From: Candidatus Poribacteria bacterium
GTDB taxonomy: Bacteria > Poribacteria > WGA-4E > PCPOR2b
Assembly (NCBI GenBank): GCA_022822005.1
Contig: JAJECO010000008.1
Span: 186,001-250,000, forward strand
Length of the DNA stretch: 64,000 bases
Reading direction: 5' to 3'
The stretch's first letter is position 1, and the number at the start of each line of letters is the position of its first letter. The translations under genes were made by a program, and so were the position numbers. Shown here one piece after another: positions 26,093-34,401 of the stretch. The notes beneath the pieces were generated by a model. That model was given only the letters and a program-made list of their open reading frames with translations, did no database searches and was not told where the DNA came from.

Positions 26093-27202
26093 TTACTTCT
26101 GCACACGTTGAAGTTTATCGCGACCGAAGCGTGCTTTTTCATAGAGCGAGCGGTGCGGCGCAAATCCAAAAACTTTTTCGTAGAAACTACGCCCCCCGAG
26201 ACCGACCGCTTGGGAGTAGAAGTACAACGGATCTCGTCCTTCAGACTCAATACGCCGAGCATCGCGCAGGTTTACGAGAAAATCATTCGCGCTTTTTTCA
26301 AAACGATTAATAGCCTTGCGTCGTTCGTCGGTGAGACCTCCATGAATATCCTTACCAACCTTGTAGTCGTGAATCGCTTTGGCGTAAGCAACGAAGGCAT
26401 CGTGATAGTTGCCTTGATTTTCCAATCCTTCAGCGACTGCTACCTGCGGTGGCTGTGGCAGGTCCGCAATCAGGGTTTTTGCACTAGGAATTAAGTCACG
26501 GCTTTTTTGCTCAATTGCTTTTTCCAGATTAGTGTCAAAGAGGTCTGTGATATCTTTATAGATTGCTAACGCATTATCAAAATCGCCAAGTTTTTCATAG
26601 CAACGCGCCTGACTCAATCGAAAATCCGAGAAGGCGTAATCACGCATGGCAATCTGAGGCAATTTATCCTCTGCGGGGGTATATGCCTCAAGTGCCTTTT
26701 GATATTCGCCTTTCTGCTCATAGCAGTTGCCGACTGCCTTTTGAGCATATAAGGCAAGAATCTGATTTTCAGGTTGATGCTCGTTCACAACCGCTTGAAA
26801 ATGGGAGATTGCACCGTCATAATCTCCTTCATAATAGCGGGCTTTTGCGTAATTATATCGTGCTTTATCCGCAACGGAAGTCCCAGGGTATTTTTGGAAA
26901 ATGGCTTGAAGCTGAGTGGTAGCAGTTTCAAATGGTTTTTCCGTCCCGTCTGCATCTAGCCAATCGCCCTCGGCTTCGGTATATTTCTCAGTAGCTTCGG
27001 TATATTTTAGAAATGCTTCTGCCCGTGCAGTCTGTTGTTGGTGCTGATAAAAGGCAAATCCCCCAACTACTAAAATCACTATTGCTGCACCAATAATAAT
27101 CGATTTTAAGTTCTCTTTGAGGAACTCATAAACCTGCATCGTGCTATCAACAAATTGATCGCTTTTTATCTCTTCTTTTGTCAAACGCCTGTTTTGATTC
27201 AT
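26093..27202 (-). CDS. Membrane-anchored tetratricopeptide repeat protein (YfgM/Tol-Pal-like)
   Basis: The 369-residue protein has a cytoplasmic N-terminus, one membrane helix at about 35-55 (IIIGAAIVILVVGGFAFY), then an extra-cytoplasmic domain with several TPR units. Examples are KARYNYAKARYYEGDYDGAI near 115-135, AVGNCYEQKGEYQKALEAY near 157-175 and ARCYEKLGDFDNALAIYKD near 200-220. The layout matches YfgM-like SecYEG-associated proteins, which share the same N-terminal anchor plus TPR design. The last 100 residues are less repetitive. The gene lies 20 bases after the zinc-ribbon gene and 69 bases before mutS2, in one probable operon. The function is a protein-protein platform; the partner is unknown. 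Confidence 0.8.
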   Translation of the reverse strand: MNQNRRLTKEEIKSDQFVDSTMQVYEFLKENLKSIIIGAAIVILVVGGFAFYQHQQQTARAEAFLKYTEATEKYTEAEGDWLDADGTEKPFETATTQLQAIFQKYPGTSVADKARYNYAKARYYEGDYDGAISHFQAVVNEHQPENQILALYAQKAVGNCYEQKGEYQKALEAYTPAEDKLPQIAMRDYAFSDFRLSQARCYEKLGDFDNALAIYKDITDLFDTNLEKAIEQKSRDLIPSAKTLIADLPQPPQVAVAEGLENQGNYHDAFVAYAKAIHDYKVGKDIHGGLTDERRKAINRFEKSANDFLVNLRDARRIESEGRDPLYFYSQAVGLGGRSFYEKVFGFAPHRSLYEKARFGRDKLQRVQK

Positions 27203-27222
27203 CTACTTTACTCTTGGACCTC

Positions 27223-27450
27223 TCACGCACACGGTTTTGGTGTATGATTCCCACAAGTTCCACACATCGGCATATCGGCTGTTGGTGCACTCGCACTGTC
27301 CAATGTCCCAACACCAAAGACAGAAAATAGCTGTGTGACATCACCGCTTTCGCATTCTGGACAGGAGAGTGATAGTTTTTGTTGGCTTGAAGTGAACAGT
27401 TTCTCAAACGTGCTATCACACTGTTCGCAACGAAATTCGTAGATTGGCAT
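27223..27450 (-). CDS. FmdB-type zinc ribbon protein
   Basis: The 75-residue protein starts MPIYEFRCEQCDSTFEKLF, the hallmark of the FmdB/CxxC-zinc-ribbon regulatory family. Pairs CEQC and CPEC form the zinc ribbon, and a third CGTC lies near the C-terminus (MPMCGTCGNH). ATG 27450 is chosen over an upstream in-frame start because the family begins with MPIYE and GAGGAGAG precedes it. The role is uncertain; members are thought to be small nucleic-acid or protein-binding regulators. It follows tRNA-Gly by 61 bases and precedes the TPR gene by 20. Confidence 0.88.
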   Translation of the reverse strand: MPIYEFRCEQCDSTFEKLFTSSQQKLSLSCPECESGDVTQLFSVFGVGTLDSASAPTADMPMCGTCGNHTPKPCA

Positions 27451-27511
27451 TTCGCTCTCCTCATAAAAACAAAGCCCCAATGCAGGGGTTTCAGGTGTCC
27501 AGCACAGATAA

Positions 27512-27583
27512 AGCGGGTGACGGGACTTGAACCCGCGGCCCTCAGCTTGGGAAGCTGATGCTCTACCACTGAGCTACACCCGC
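27512..27583 (-). tRNA. tRNA-Gly (anticodon CCC)
   Basis: A complete 72-nt cloverleaf on the minus strand: acceptor GCGGGTG/CACCCGC, D arm GCTC...GAGC, anticodon stem TCAGC/GCTGA with loop TTCCCAA (anticodon CCC, reads GGG), T arm GCGGG-TTCAAGT-CCCGT. The discriminator base is T and CCA is not encoded. It is the first gene after the promoter at 27599-27628. Confidence 0.95.
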
Positions 27584-27598
27584 CCGGAAAATCGCTAA

Positions 27599-27628
27599 AT
27601 TATACTTATTGACTTGTCCTATTGTCAA
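27599..27628 (-). promoter_or_regulatory. Promoter of the tRNA-Gly/fmdB/TPR/mutS2 unit
   Basis: On the minus strand TTGACA (complement at 27623-27628), an 18-bp spacer and TATAAT (complement at 27599-27604), 15 bases before the tRNA start. Confidence 0.85.
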
Positions 27629-27713
27629 GGGATTTTAATGCCGTGTACAATATAGATTGCGCCCCCTTTTCCAATTTCTTTTACTCACGGTGACCGATAT
27701 ATACGGCTGGAAC

Positions 27714-27740
27714 ATGTCCATCCAAGCCGAGCAGGCTTGA
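27714..27740. repeat. Partial relative of the three-way-junction element
   Basis: These 27 bases match the reverse complement of 13689-13715 at 24 positions (ATGTCCATCCAAGCCGAGC and on). Only one hairpin arm and part of the outer stem are kept. It lies directly after the LarA-like gene stop. Confidence 0.5.
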
Positions 27741-27746
27741 GTTAGG

Positions 27747-29120
27747 CTAAGAAACTGACTCTCCAGTCTTTAGGATGACCCGATTTTGCGGTGGCAGAGG
27801 GTTTCCCAACAGCGGGGCATTCACAACAACCCGGGCATCTTTTCCAAGTTCGTTAAATGCTTTTTGAAGTGCATCATCAAAGGAACGGGTCGCATAAGTA
27901 AAGCTATAAGAATACGCCTGTGCTTCATCCATTTCGGTCACGATGAACGTCCGCCCCCGCTCAATAGCGCGGCGATGACTCCACGACATACAGGTGCTAC
28001 GCGGTTCCCCCTCACGTCGAGTCAGAATTTGCGCGAGACGACTCAGCGGTAGCTGCATCAACCGAAAACGGGCAAGGAGATCGAGCTTGAGCGGATCTTC
28101 ATCTGGATTCGATGTTTCACCTCCATCCATCCAAACGTTAGTTGAGTCGATCGTTTGTTGCAAGGCGCGTTCCTCTGACCAATCCGAAACATCTGGTTGA
28201 TGATGGGCAGAACAGACGAGAATGACAATTCCGTTTTCACGAATTGCCTGCTCGGCGGCTTCAATTTTCATATAGAGGCACGCAAGGTTTTCGCTCGCAC
28301 CGATCCCCATAATATAGATGTCCGCTGGCTCAACCGGCGTCATGGCATGTTCTTGATAATATTGCACGGCGATGGGCCATTCTTGTCGGTGATAGCCCGC
28401 AAACACAGTATTCGCTGTGAAATCGATCTTCATGTTGAAGCCCGCAAGATCGCCAGCATCTTGCACATCTTCCCGTTGGGGATTGCCGGGTCCCCAACCA
28501 CTAATCGGACGATCCATCAGGATATAGGTGTGATTATGTCGAATGGTATCACGCCCAGACGCGCCCGGCAGAATGATGCCCGCCCCACCGTGCCACCCGA
28601 AAAGCGAAGGAGCACATCCGCCAACCCCTAACACGTAATCTGCCTCCGCGACCAGCCGGTTCACCCACACTGGAGTTCCCATCCGTGTGGTGCCGACATA
28701 AGCCAGATCTTCCGCTTTGTGCGGGTGATGCTCAACATAACGCACACGATGCAGCCAACCCTGTCCAAGTTTCTCTCTCGCCCCAGCATGACCGTGCATA
28801 CCTGCTGCGTGGAGCACAGTGATATGTTCATCGGATACGCCGGCAGCGTTGAACTGATCAAGCAGGTAGGGACCAATGTTGTGCGGCGGACCCATGAGGC
28901 TATCCATGGTGTCTGTGATCAGCAGGGCAGCACGGTCTGAGGAGGTGACGGCATCCTTGAGGGGTGGGCAGCCGATGGGCTTTTCGAGAGCGGCTTTGAC
29001 ACTATCAATGGGATTGTCCAATTGCGGCAACTCGCGAGGGAGCACAGCTGCCTCAATGTTTTTGTCGGGAATGTTCAGAGACATTTCGCCATTTACCCAA
29101 GACACCTGAAATGTAGTCAT
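27747..29120 (-). CDS. LarA-like (DUF2088) nickel-pincer racemase family protein
   Basis: The 457-residue protein resembles lactate racemase LarA, which isomerises 2-hydroxy acids with a nickel-pincer nucleotide. Visible parts are ALLITDTMDSLMGPPHNIGP early, AGMHGHAGAREKLG, the histidine-rich RVRYVEHHPHKAEDLAYVG (about residues 125-145) and the Gly-rich GWHGGAGIILPGASGRDTIRHNH block. LarA uses such histidines and a lysine for cofactor binding and catalysis. Start is ATG 29120 (MTTFQVSWVNGEMSL) with GAGGCGG upstream; a longer open frame upstream overlaps the oxidoreductase gene and is not protein-like. No larB/C/E cofactor genes are in the window. Third gene of an epimerase, oxidoreductase, LarA-like operon. 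Confidence 0.82.
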   Translation of the reverse strand: MTTFQVSWVNGEMSLNIPDKNIEAAVLPRELPQLDNPIDSVKAALEKPIGCPPLKDAVTSSDRAALLITDTMDSLMGPPHNIGPYLLDQFNAAGVSDEHITVLHAAGMHGHAGAREKLGQGWLHRVRYVEHHPHKAEDLAYVGTTRMGTPVWVNRLVAEADYVLGVGGCAPSLFGWHGGAGIILPGASGRDTIRHNHTYILMDRPISGWGPGNPQREDVQDAGDLAGFNMKIDFTANTVFAGYHRQEWPIAVQYYQEHAMTPVEPADIYIMGIGASENLACLYMKIEAAEQAIRENGIVILVCSAHHQPDVSDWSEERALQQTIDSTNVWMDGGETSNPDEDPLKLDLLARFRLMQLPLSRLAQILTRREGEPRSTCMSWSHRRAIERGRTFIVTEMDEAQAYSYSFTYATRSFDDALQKAFNELGKDARVVVNAPLLGNPLPPQNRVILKTGESVS

Positions 29121-29155
29121 CTCGGACCGCCTCTCTGAATCAGTTGTGATAAAGT

Positions 29156-30226
29156 CTAAGAGATCTGCACCTTCTCTCCGGTCTCCGCACTCAAGTAGAT
29201 AGCGTCCAACAATTTCATGAATGTCAGCGCATTGTCGGGTGATACATCGGGCGGGTTGTTCCCACGAATCGCGCCAGCAAAATCCTGTATCTCTGTGTCG
29301 AAATCGCCGTCGCTGTGTTCCACATACTCGTCGATGAAATCGTCGCCCTCGGTGTAGATTGCGCCGAGTAGTCGGCGTGTACCCGAACGCTTCACTCCGG
29401 AAGGTTGGGATGTGGACTCCTGTTCGATTGTGCCATCCGTCCCTAAAATTCGCATACGAAGATCCCACGCCCGGTCTGTCCATGTCGGAATGACGGAGGA
29501 GGTGTCCATCTGGATCGTGATGCCGTTGGCGCAGCCCACCAGAAAGCTGAGATAATCCTCAGAATGACGATCTACCTTTAAGGTTGTTGGAAACGCGCTA
29601 TGACCGATGGCAAACGCCCATTCGGGCTGTGGACAGCCCATCAAAAACCACGCCTGATCGAGATAGTGTGAGCCGTGTTGACCCAGCGCACCGCCCTTTA
29701 ACCCCCACCGATACAGCCAATCTCTGCCCGGTCCCGGGTCATGATTGACCCCACGTTCCCGATAATGATAGTGTACACGCGCATGGTAAACCTGTCCGAT
29801 TTTCCCCGCTGCGATGATTTGACGGGTTTCCTTATTCTTCGGCTCATGCCGCATGAAGTAGGAGTAGACAAGGGTTTTCCCGGTGGATTCCCCCACTGCG
29901 TTGATCTCTTCCACATCGGCAGCGTTGCGACCGTGTGGCTTTTGAACCAAGACATGCTTGCCTGCATTCAACGCATCAATTACCATCGGTTTCCGCACGT
30001 CAGGGGCTGTGGCGACTCCAACCGCATCCACTTCATCGTCCGCGAGCAGCTCCCGATAATCGCCATACACTCTGGAAACCCCGTTATCGGCGGCAACCTG
30101 TTGCGCGAGTTCTTGGTTCAGATCGGCGACCGCCCAAGCAGTCGTATCTTCGCCAGCTTTCGCCCCTGCCACCCACGTCCGACCAACTCTGCACCCAATT
30201 ACACCGATTCTGATTTTGTCCCCCAT
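29156..30226 (-). CDS. Gfo/Idh/MocA-family oxidoreductase with QKP motif
   Basis: The 356-residue protein starts with a Rossmann motif (IRIGVIGCRVGRTW). The family's EKP motif appears as VQKPHGRNAADV near residue 98: the catalytic lysine is kept but Glu is Gln. The substrate domain includes LKGGALGQHGSHYLDQAWFLMG with the usual His. Substrates are probably sugars or cyclitols. It lies 22 bases after the epimerase gene and 35 bases before the LarA-like gene, on one transcript. Confidence 0.9.
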   Translation of the reverse strand: MGDKIRIGVIGCRVGRTWVAGAKAGEDTTAWAVADLNQELAQQVAADNGVSRVYGDYRELLADDEVDAVGVATAPDVRKPMVIDALNAGKHVLVQKPHGRNAADVEEINAVGESTGKTLVYSYFMRHEPKNKETRQIIAAGKIGQVYHARVHYHYRERGVNHDPGPGRDWLYRWGLKGGALGQHGSHYLDQAWFLMGCPQPEWAFAIGHSAFPTTLKVDRHSEDYLSFLVGCANGITIQMDTSSVIPTWTDRAWDLRMRILGTDGTIEQESTSQPSGVKRSGTRRLLGAIYTEGDDFIDEYVEHSDGDFDTEIQDFAGAIRGNNPPDVSPDNALTFMKLLDAIYLSAETGEKVQIS

Positions 30227-30248
30227 GATGATATGCTCCTTTCACATT

Positions 30249-31016
30249 TTAGGCATCATCGCCAAGCAGCTGAGGAAGATGCGTTTTCATCAGGTTGTCT
30301 TGCGGCTGATAGCCGAGAATCTCAACGGCACCACTAATATCAAGATAGCTTTGTTGGTAAGCGGTTGAATTAGCAGACCTGCCGTAGGTGATGAGGCATT
30401 TCACGGGACCTTCATAATCCACTGCCCGCCCGAACAGTTGGGCACAATCGCGCGGTGTCAGGAGTGTACTACAGGTGCGTAAATGCTCCGCTTCGTATCC
30501 GCCCGTGAACGTGCCAATACGGATACTGATAAAGCGCATGTCGAACTCATTGACGAGGTAGCGTCCGGCGACCTCTGCCATCCCTTTCATTGCCCCGTAC
30601 CAGCCATCGGGACTTATCTGCTCCGCAGTAGAAAATCGTGGCGGCGAACTCACGCGTTCGTTCCAGCCGGTGACGTGGTTTGTGGATGCAAACACAATTT
30701 TTTGGACGCCCTCTTCACGGGCAGCTTCAAATAGCAGCATCGCTGCCCCAATGTCGGTTACTTCACCCGGCACTTTGCCAAATTGGTCTTGCGTGACAAG
30801 CGCGAGGTGAACGACGACATCCTGATCTTTACAGAGCTCTCGCATTCGCTGATAGTCCCGAACATCGCCCAGCTCAACGCGGGATTTCGTACTTGCCGCT
30901 TCCCTGATGTCTACCAATGTCAGGGTGTATTTATCTTCCGTTTCCCATGCACCCCACAATGTGCTGCCGACTTTGCCTGCCGCGCCGGTAATGAGCACGC
31001 GTTTCTTTTCTGCCAT
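30249..31016 (-). CDS. NAD-dependent epimerase/dehydratase (extended SDR)
   Basis: The 255-residue protein begins MAEKKRVLITGAAGKVGSTLW, the NAD-binding GxxGxxG of short-chain dehydrogenases. DVVVHLALVTQDQFG follows, and the catalytic Tyr/Lys pair is in WYGAMKGMAE (near residue 125). It is shorter than classic sugar epimerases (about 310), similar to uronate dehydrogenase-type members; the early ADxR-like LVDIREA is compatible with that, but the substrate is not certain. ATG 31016 is chosen over an upstream in-frame ATG because the Rossmann strand follows directly and AGGAT precedes it. It is the first gene of the operon. Confidence 0.85.
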   Translation of the reverse strand: MAEKKRVLITGAAGKVGSTLWGAWETEDKYTLTLVDIREAASTKSRVELGDVRDYQRMRELCKDQDVVVHLALVTQDQFGKVPGEVTDIGAAMLLFEAAREEGVQKIVFASTNHVTGWNERVSSPPRFSTAEQISPDGWYGAMKGMAEVAGRYLVNEFDMRFISIRIGTFTGGYEAEHLRTCSTLLTPRDCAQLFGRAVDYEGPVKCLITYGRSANSTAYQQSYLDISGAVEILGYQPQDNLMKTHLPQLLGDDA

Positions 31017-31081
31017 GTCTATCCTACCCCTTTCCAAGTATGGGATGACTTCGGTCATCCTCTATTAATTACAGAGGCACA

Positions 31082-31110
31082 AGCATAGCACGCATTGGAA
31101 TGGTGTGCAA
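31082..31110 (-). promoter_or_regulatory. Probable promoter of the epimerase operon
   Basis: On the minus strand TTGCAC (complement at 31105-31110), 17-bp spacer, TATGCT (complement at 31082-31087). Both boxes match the consensus at four positions. Confidence 0.45.
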
Positions 31111-31167
31111 GCGGAATTTATGGAGGTAGTGAACGCTTTAATCGTATCTCACCAACTCATTTCGTAA

Positions 31168-31196
31168 TTGACAAAAAAAAGTGAAAGCGTTATAAT
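31168..31196 (+). promoter_or_regulatory. Consensus promoter of the helicase gene
   Basis: TTGACA at 31168-31173, 17-bp spacer, TATAAT at 31191-31196, an exact consensus match. AGGAG and the ATG at 31228 follow closely, so the leader is about 25 bases. Confidence 0.9.
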
Positions 31197-31227
31197 CATT
31201 TTATCAGTGATTTCTCAGGAGATTTGA

Positions 31228-33594
31228 ATGCTTTATAAGGGGCTGCAATTAGATCCATTTCAGGAGGAGGCGATTCATGCAATAGATCGGAATCATTCCG
31301 TGTTAGTCACCGCACCGACCGGCGCAGGCAAAACAGTACTCGCCGAATATGCTATTGAAAAGTGTGTGGAGATGGGGCGTCGCGTCATTTATACAGCACC
31401 GATTAAAGCCCTGAGCAACCAAAAGTATCGGGATTTTTACCAGGTTTATGGAGATCGGGTAGGCATTGTGACTGGCGATGTGGTCCTAAACCAGTTTGCA
31501 CCGGTGCTACTGATGACAACGGAGATTTTCCGCAATACGATCTTTGATGATATTACCCGCTTGGACGATGTAGAATACGTCATCTTCGATGAAATTCACT
31601 ATATCAACGATATTGAACGCGGAACGGTTTGGGAAGAGAGTATCATTTTTGCCCCTCAGAATATCAAGTTTGTCTGTTTGAGTGCAACGATCCCGAATAT
31701 CAACGAATTCGCCGAATGGATGCGATCAGTTCGAGAGGTTGAGATTGATGTGATCGAGGAGTTAGAGCGACCTGTTCCTCTGGAGCATCATCTCTATTTG
31801 GAAGGATACGGCGTCGGCAATCTTGAGCATTTGCAACGGATCCAAGAATCGATAATTTACGAGGATTCCTACGACAATACCGATGATAGCCACCACAAAA
31901 CCAAGCCGGATAAAGCCGATGGGAAGGTATCGCAGGGTCCCATCAACGTAGATTTGGTCTCCCACGTTCAGGATCAGAATCAACTCCCGTCTCTTTATTT
32001 TTGTTTTAGTCGCAAGGTATGCGAGAAAAATGCATCGTATTATGCCAAACAGACCTTTCTGACCGCCGAACAGCGGAAAGAAATCCTTCGTCTGTTCGAT
32101 CTATTGTGTACGCAATTCAGCATCCGAGATGAGCGCAATATCCAAGCGTTTCGGCACCTTGTCTCTAAAGGTGTTGCATATCATCATGCGGGGATGCTGC
32201 CCACATTGAAAGAGGTCGTCGAGCGTCTATTTACCTCTGGATTGATTCGACTGCTTTTTACAACGGAGACTTTCGCGGTTGGCATTAACATGCCGGCATG
32301 TACAGTTATTTTCGAGAATTTAGAAAAATATGATGGGGTTAATTTCCGGTACCTGAAAGCACGCGAGTATCATCAGATGTCTGGTCGGGCGGGCCGGCGT
32401 GGAATTGATCCAATCGGTTATGTTTACGCGCGAGTGTTTCCAAAATTTGCACACGTTGAGAGTATCCAACGAATCATCTCCGGCAAAATTGAGCCGATTG
32501 AAAGTCAGTTCAATCTCTCTTATTCAAGTATCCTAAATCTTTATGATAATTATGGAGAGGACATCTATGATGTATGCACCCAAAGCTTGAACAACTTTCA
32601 AAATTTAGAGCGGGTGCGAAAGACAGACACACAGATTCAACATACAGTCACAACACTGGAAAAACTGTCCAAACCTACCTGTATTCATACCGGCGTTGAT
32701 GCCTTCGAGCAGATTGGTGGCTACAACGATCTTCGGGACAGAATCACTGAACGGCGCAAACTCCTAAAAATAGAGCGTCGTGCACTCAAGCGCAAAGGGG
32801 GCAAGCGGAAACATAGGCGGGATCTACGGCAGAAGTTTATCAGGTCCGAACGCCAGTTGCGGCATATTGAGACATCGAAAAACAAGAATCTATGTCATAA
32901 CTGCGACCAGTTCAAAATCTGCGATCACAGCTACCGCAAAATTAATCAATCTGAGAACCGGATTCAGAAACTTCAAAATAGGAAATCCTTCCTTGAAACC
33001 TATCAGCGAAAACAGATTGCTTCGCGTCTGAAGATTCTCAAAGAGCTCGGATACATTGATGATTCCGGATTGCTCGCACGCGGGAAGATCGCATCACAGA
33101 TTTACGGCTACGAGATACAGGTCACCCAGCTTCTCTTCAGAGGCTTCTTTGAAAATTTGAGTGAAGATGAACTCAATGTACTTGCAATGGCGATTGTTTG
33201 CGAGGATAGGAAGGACTGGGGATATTACAGAAAGCTGGAAGATAAAAAAATTAGGCGTCTGCTCCGAACGGCGGACAGAGAGATTGAATCAATCCGGATA
33301 TATGAGGAACAACACCATGTGGATCCGGTGACCCCGAAGTTAGTAACAAAGATGAGCACCGCGATGCTTGCGTGGAGTCAAGGCTGTGAATTCGAAACGC
33401 TGCCACAATATGTAAACTTAGCAGATGGTGATTTTGTGCGAGCGTTTCGACTTGTCATAGATCTCCTCAGGCAGGTCCGCAGGGCGGCGGTTGGACATAA
33501 CGCGTTATTGGACAAGGTGGATCGATGCCTCGACAAAATCAATCGTGATGTAGTGGACGCGGAACGTCAGTTACGCGCCGGACAGGACGCGTAA
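31228..33594 (+). CDS. Ski2/Mtr4-like superfamily II RNA helicase
   Basis: The 788-residue protein has the SF2 motifs in order: Walker A APTGAGKT (residues 29-36), TAPIKALSNQK (motif Ia), DEIH at 121-124 with the Ski2-type follow-up YINDIERGTVWEE, SATIPN (motif III), TETFAVGINMP (motif V) and HQMSGRAGRRG (motif VI). The second half matches the DSHCT domain of Mtr4/Ski2 relatives. Near residues 557-570 the cluster CHNCDQFKICDH may bind zinc. Such helicases act in RNA processing and decay; bacterial members are found in actinobacteria and cyanobacteria. The gene stands alone under its own strong promoter. Confidence 0.9.
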   Translation: MLYKGLQLDPFQEEAIHAIDRNHSVLVTAPTGAGKTVLAEYAIEKCVEMGRRVIYTAPIKALSNQKYRDFYQVYGDRVGIVTGDVVLNQFAPVLLMTTEIFRNTIFDDITRLDDVEYVIFDEIHYINDIERGTVWEESIIFAPQNIKFVCLSATIPNINEFAEWMRSVREVEIDVIEELERPVPLEHHLYLEGYGVGNLEHLQRIQESIIYEDSYDNTDDSHHKTKPDKADGKVSQGPINVDLVSHVQDQNQLPSLYFCFSRKVCEKNASYYAKQTFLTAEQRKEILRLFDLLCTQFSIRDERNIQAFRHLVSKGVAYHHAGMLPTLKEVVERLFTSGLIRLLFTTETFAVGINMPACTVIFENLEKYDGVNFRYLKAREYHQMSGRAGRRGIDPIGYVYARVFPKFAHVESIQRIISGKIEPIESQFNLSYSSILNLYDNYGEDIYDVCTQSLNNFQNLERVRKTDTQIQHTVTTLEKLSKPTCIHTGVDAFEQIGGYNDLRDRITERRKLLKIERRALKRKGGKRKHRRDLRQKFIRSERQLRHIETSKNKNLCHNCDQFKICDHSYRKINQSENRIQKLQNRKSFLETYQRKQIASRLKILKELGYIDDSGLLARGKIASQIYGYEIQVTQLLFRGFFENLSEDELNVLAMAIVCEDRKDWGYYRKLEDKKIRRLLRTADREIESIRIYEEQHHVDPVTPKLVTKMSTAMLAWSQGCEFETLPQYVNLADGDFVRAFRLVIDLLRQVRRAAVGHNALLDKVDRCLDKINRDVVDAERQLRAGQDA

Positions 33595-33620
33595 CGAACA
33601 TAGTCAGTGGACTTTTTCCC

Positions 33621-33649
33621 TTGCGTTTAAGCTCATTTTATGCTACAAT
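33621..33649 (+). promoter_or_regulatory. Promoter of the GNAT gene
   Basis: TTGCGT at 33621-33626, 17-bp spacer, TACAAT at 33644-33649, about 70 bases before the start codon. Confidence 0.6.
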
Positions 33650-33717
33650 AGTTAATATAAGCTTATCATTATGTTACATTAAACAACTTACACATCCTTA
33701 ATCAACGGAGAAAGAAC

Positions 33718-34341
33718 ATGGCAGACCAAGAGTTTGAACTCACTACAAAACTACGAATTAGGGCTGCTGCCGCAGACGATGCGAAAGCTTTAGAGCTGTA
33801 CTGCTTTACCGGCAAAACTACAGAAGAGATCGACCAAGAATTGCAGGCTGACCTCGCACGTACACAAAAGGGGGAGGTCTACCGAATCGTTGCTGAAGCG
33901 AGTGGACATGCGATTGGAAATATTCGGCTTGAGCGTCAGCCGCATAACTCTGAGATTGGTGAGGTTGGCCAGTTGGCGGTGTCTGCGCCCTTCCGGCAGT
34001 TTGCGGTTGCAGATAAATTAATCGAATTCACTGAGCAGGTTGCAGCAGAAAATGGTATCGCGACGCTTCAGATTGAACTCTCCCCGTCTGAGGAACCGAT
34101 CATAAATGCCTACAAAGCCTGGGGATTTGATGAACGACCTGTTGTCACATTGCAAAAGGCGGTCGGTGCTTCCAGCGCAGCGATCGATCTCAACGAAGAA
34201 GCGAATACGGACGAAGCTCCTTCATCAGAGGATGATCTTGAACTACAAGAGGGTGCTGCAGGTTCTGATGGTGATTTGGAGGGGTCCAACGAAGATTCGG
34301 AGGATTCCGATGATGAGGGCGGACAACAAGAACTGTTATAG
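33718..34341 (+). CDS. GNAT-family N-acetyltransferase with acidic tail
   Basis: The first 150 residues form a GNAT fold: RIRAAAADDAKALELY at the start, VGQLAVSAPFRQFAVADKLIEF in the acetyl-CoA-binding strand and loop (the usual R/Q-x-x-G/A is degenerate), and INAYKAWGFDERPVVTLQKA at the end. The last 50 residues are almost only Asp, Glu, Ser and Gly and should be disordered. The tail may bind a basic partner such as a ribosomal protein; that is inference. GGAGAAAG precedes the ATG. A hairpin follows at 34345-34378. Confidence 0.75.
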   Translation: MADQEFELTTKLRIRAAAADDAKALELYCFTGKTTEEIDQELQADLARTQKGEVYRIVAEASGHAIGNIRLERQPHNSEIGEVGQLAVSAPFRQFAVADKLIEFTEQVAAENGIATLQIELSPSEEPIINAYKAWGFDERPVVTLQKAVGASSAAIDLNEEANTDEAPSSEDDLELQEGAAGSDGDLEGSNEDSEDSDDEGGQQELL

Positions 34342-34344
34342 GCG

Positions 34345-34378
34345 CGTGTAAAATGTGGGTAGTATTGTGTTTTACACG
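34345..34378. other. Hairpin between the GNAT and HEAT-lipoprotein genes
   Basis: CGTGTAAAA at 34345-34353 pairs with TTTTACACG at 34370-34378. There is no T-run after it, so it is a weak terminator at best; it may shape a joint transcript. Confidence 0.4.
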
Positions 34379-34401
34379 GGCTTCACCAATTGGAGTGAAC
34401 A

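Noticed and set aside
29121-29483. A 121-residue N-terminal extension of the LarA-like frame
   Set aside because: It lies within the oxidoreductase gene in another frame, is very Arg-rich and lacks any family similarity; ATG 29120 has a ribosome-binding site.
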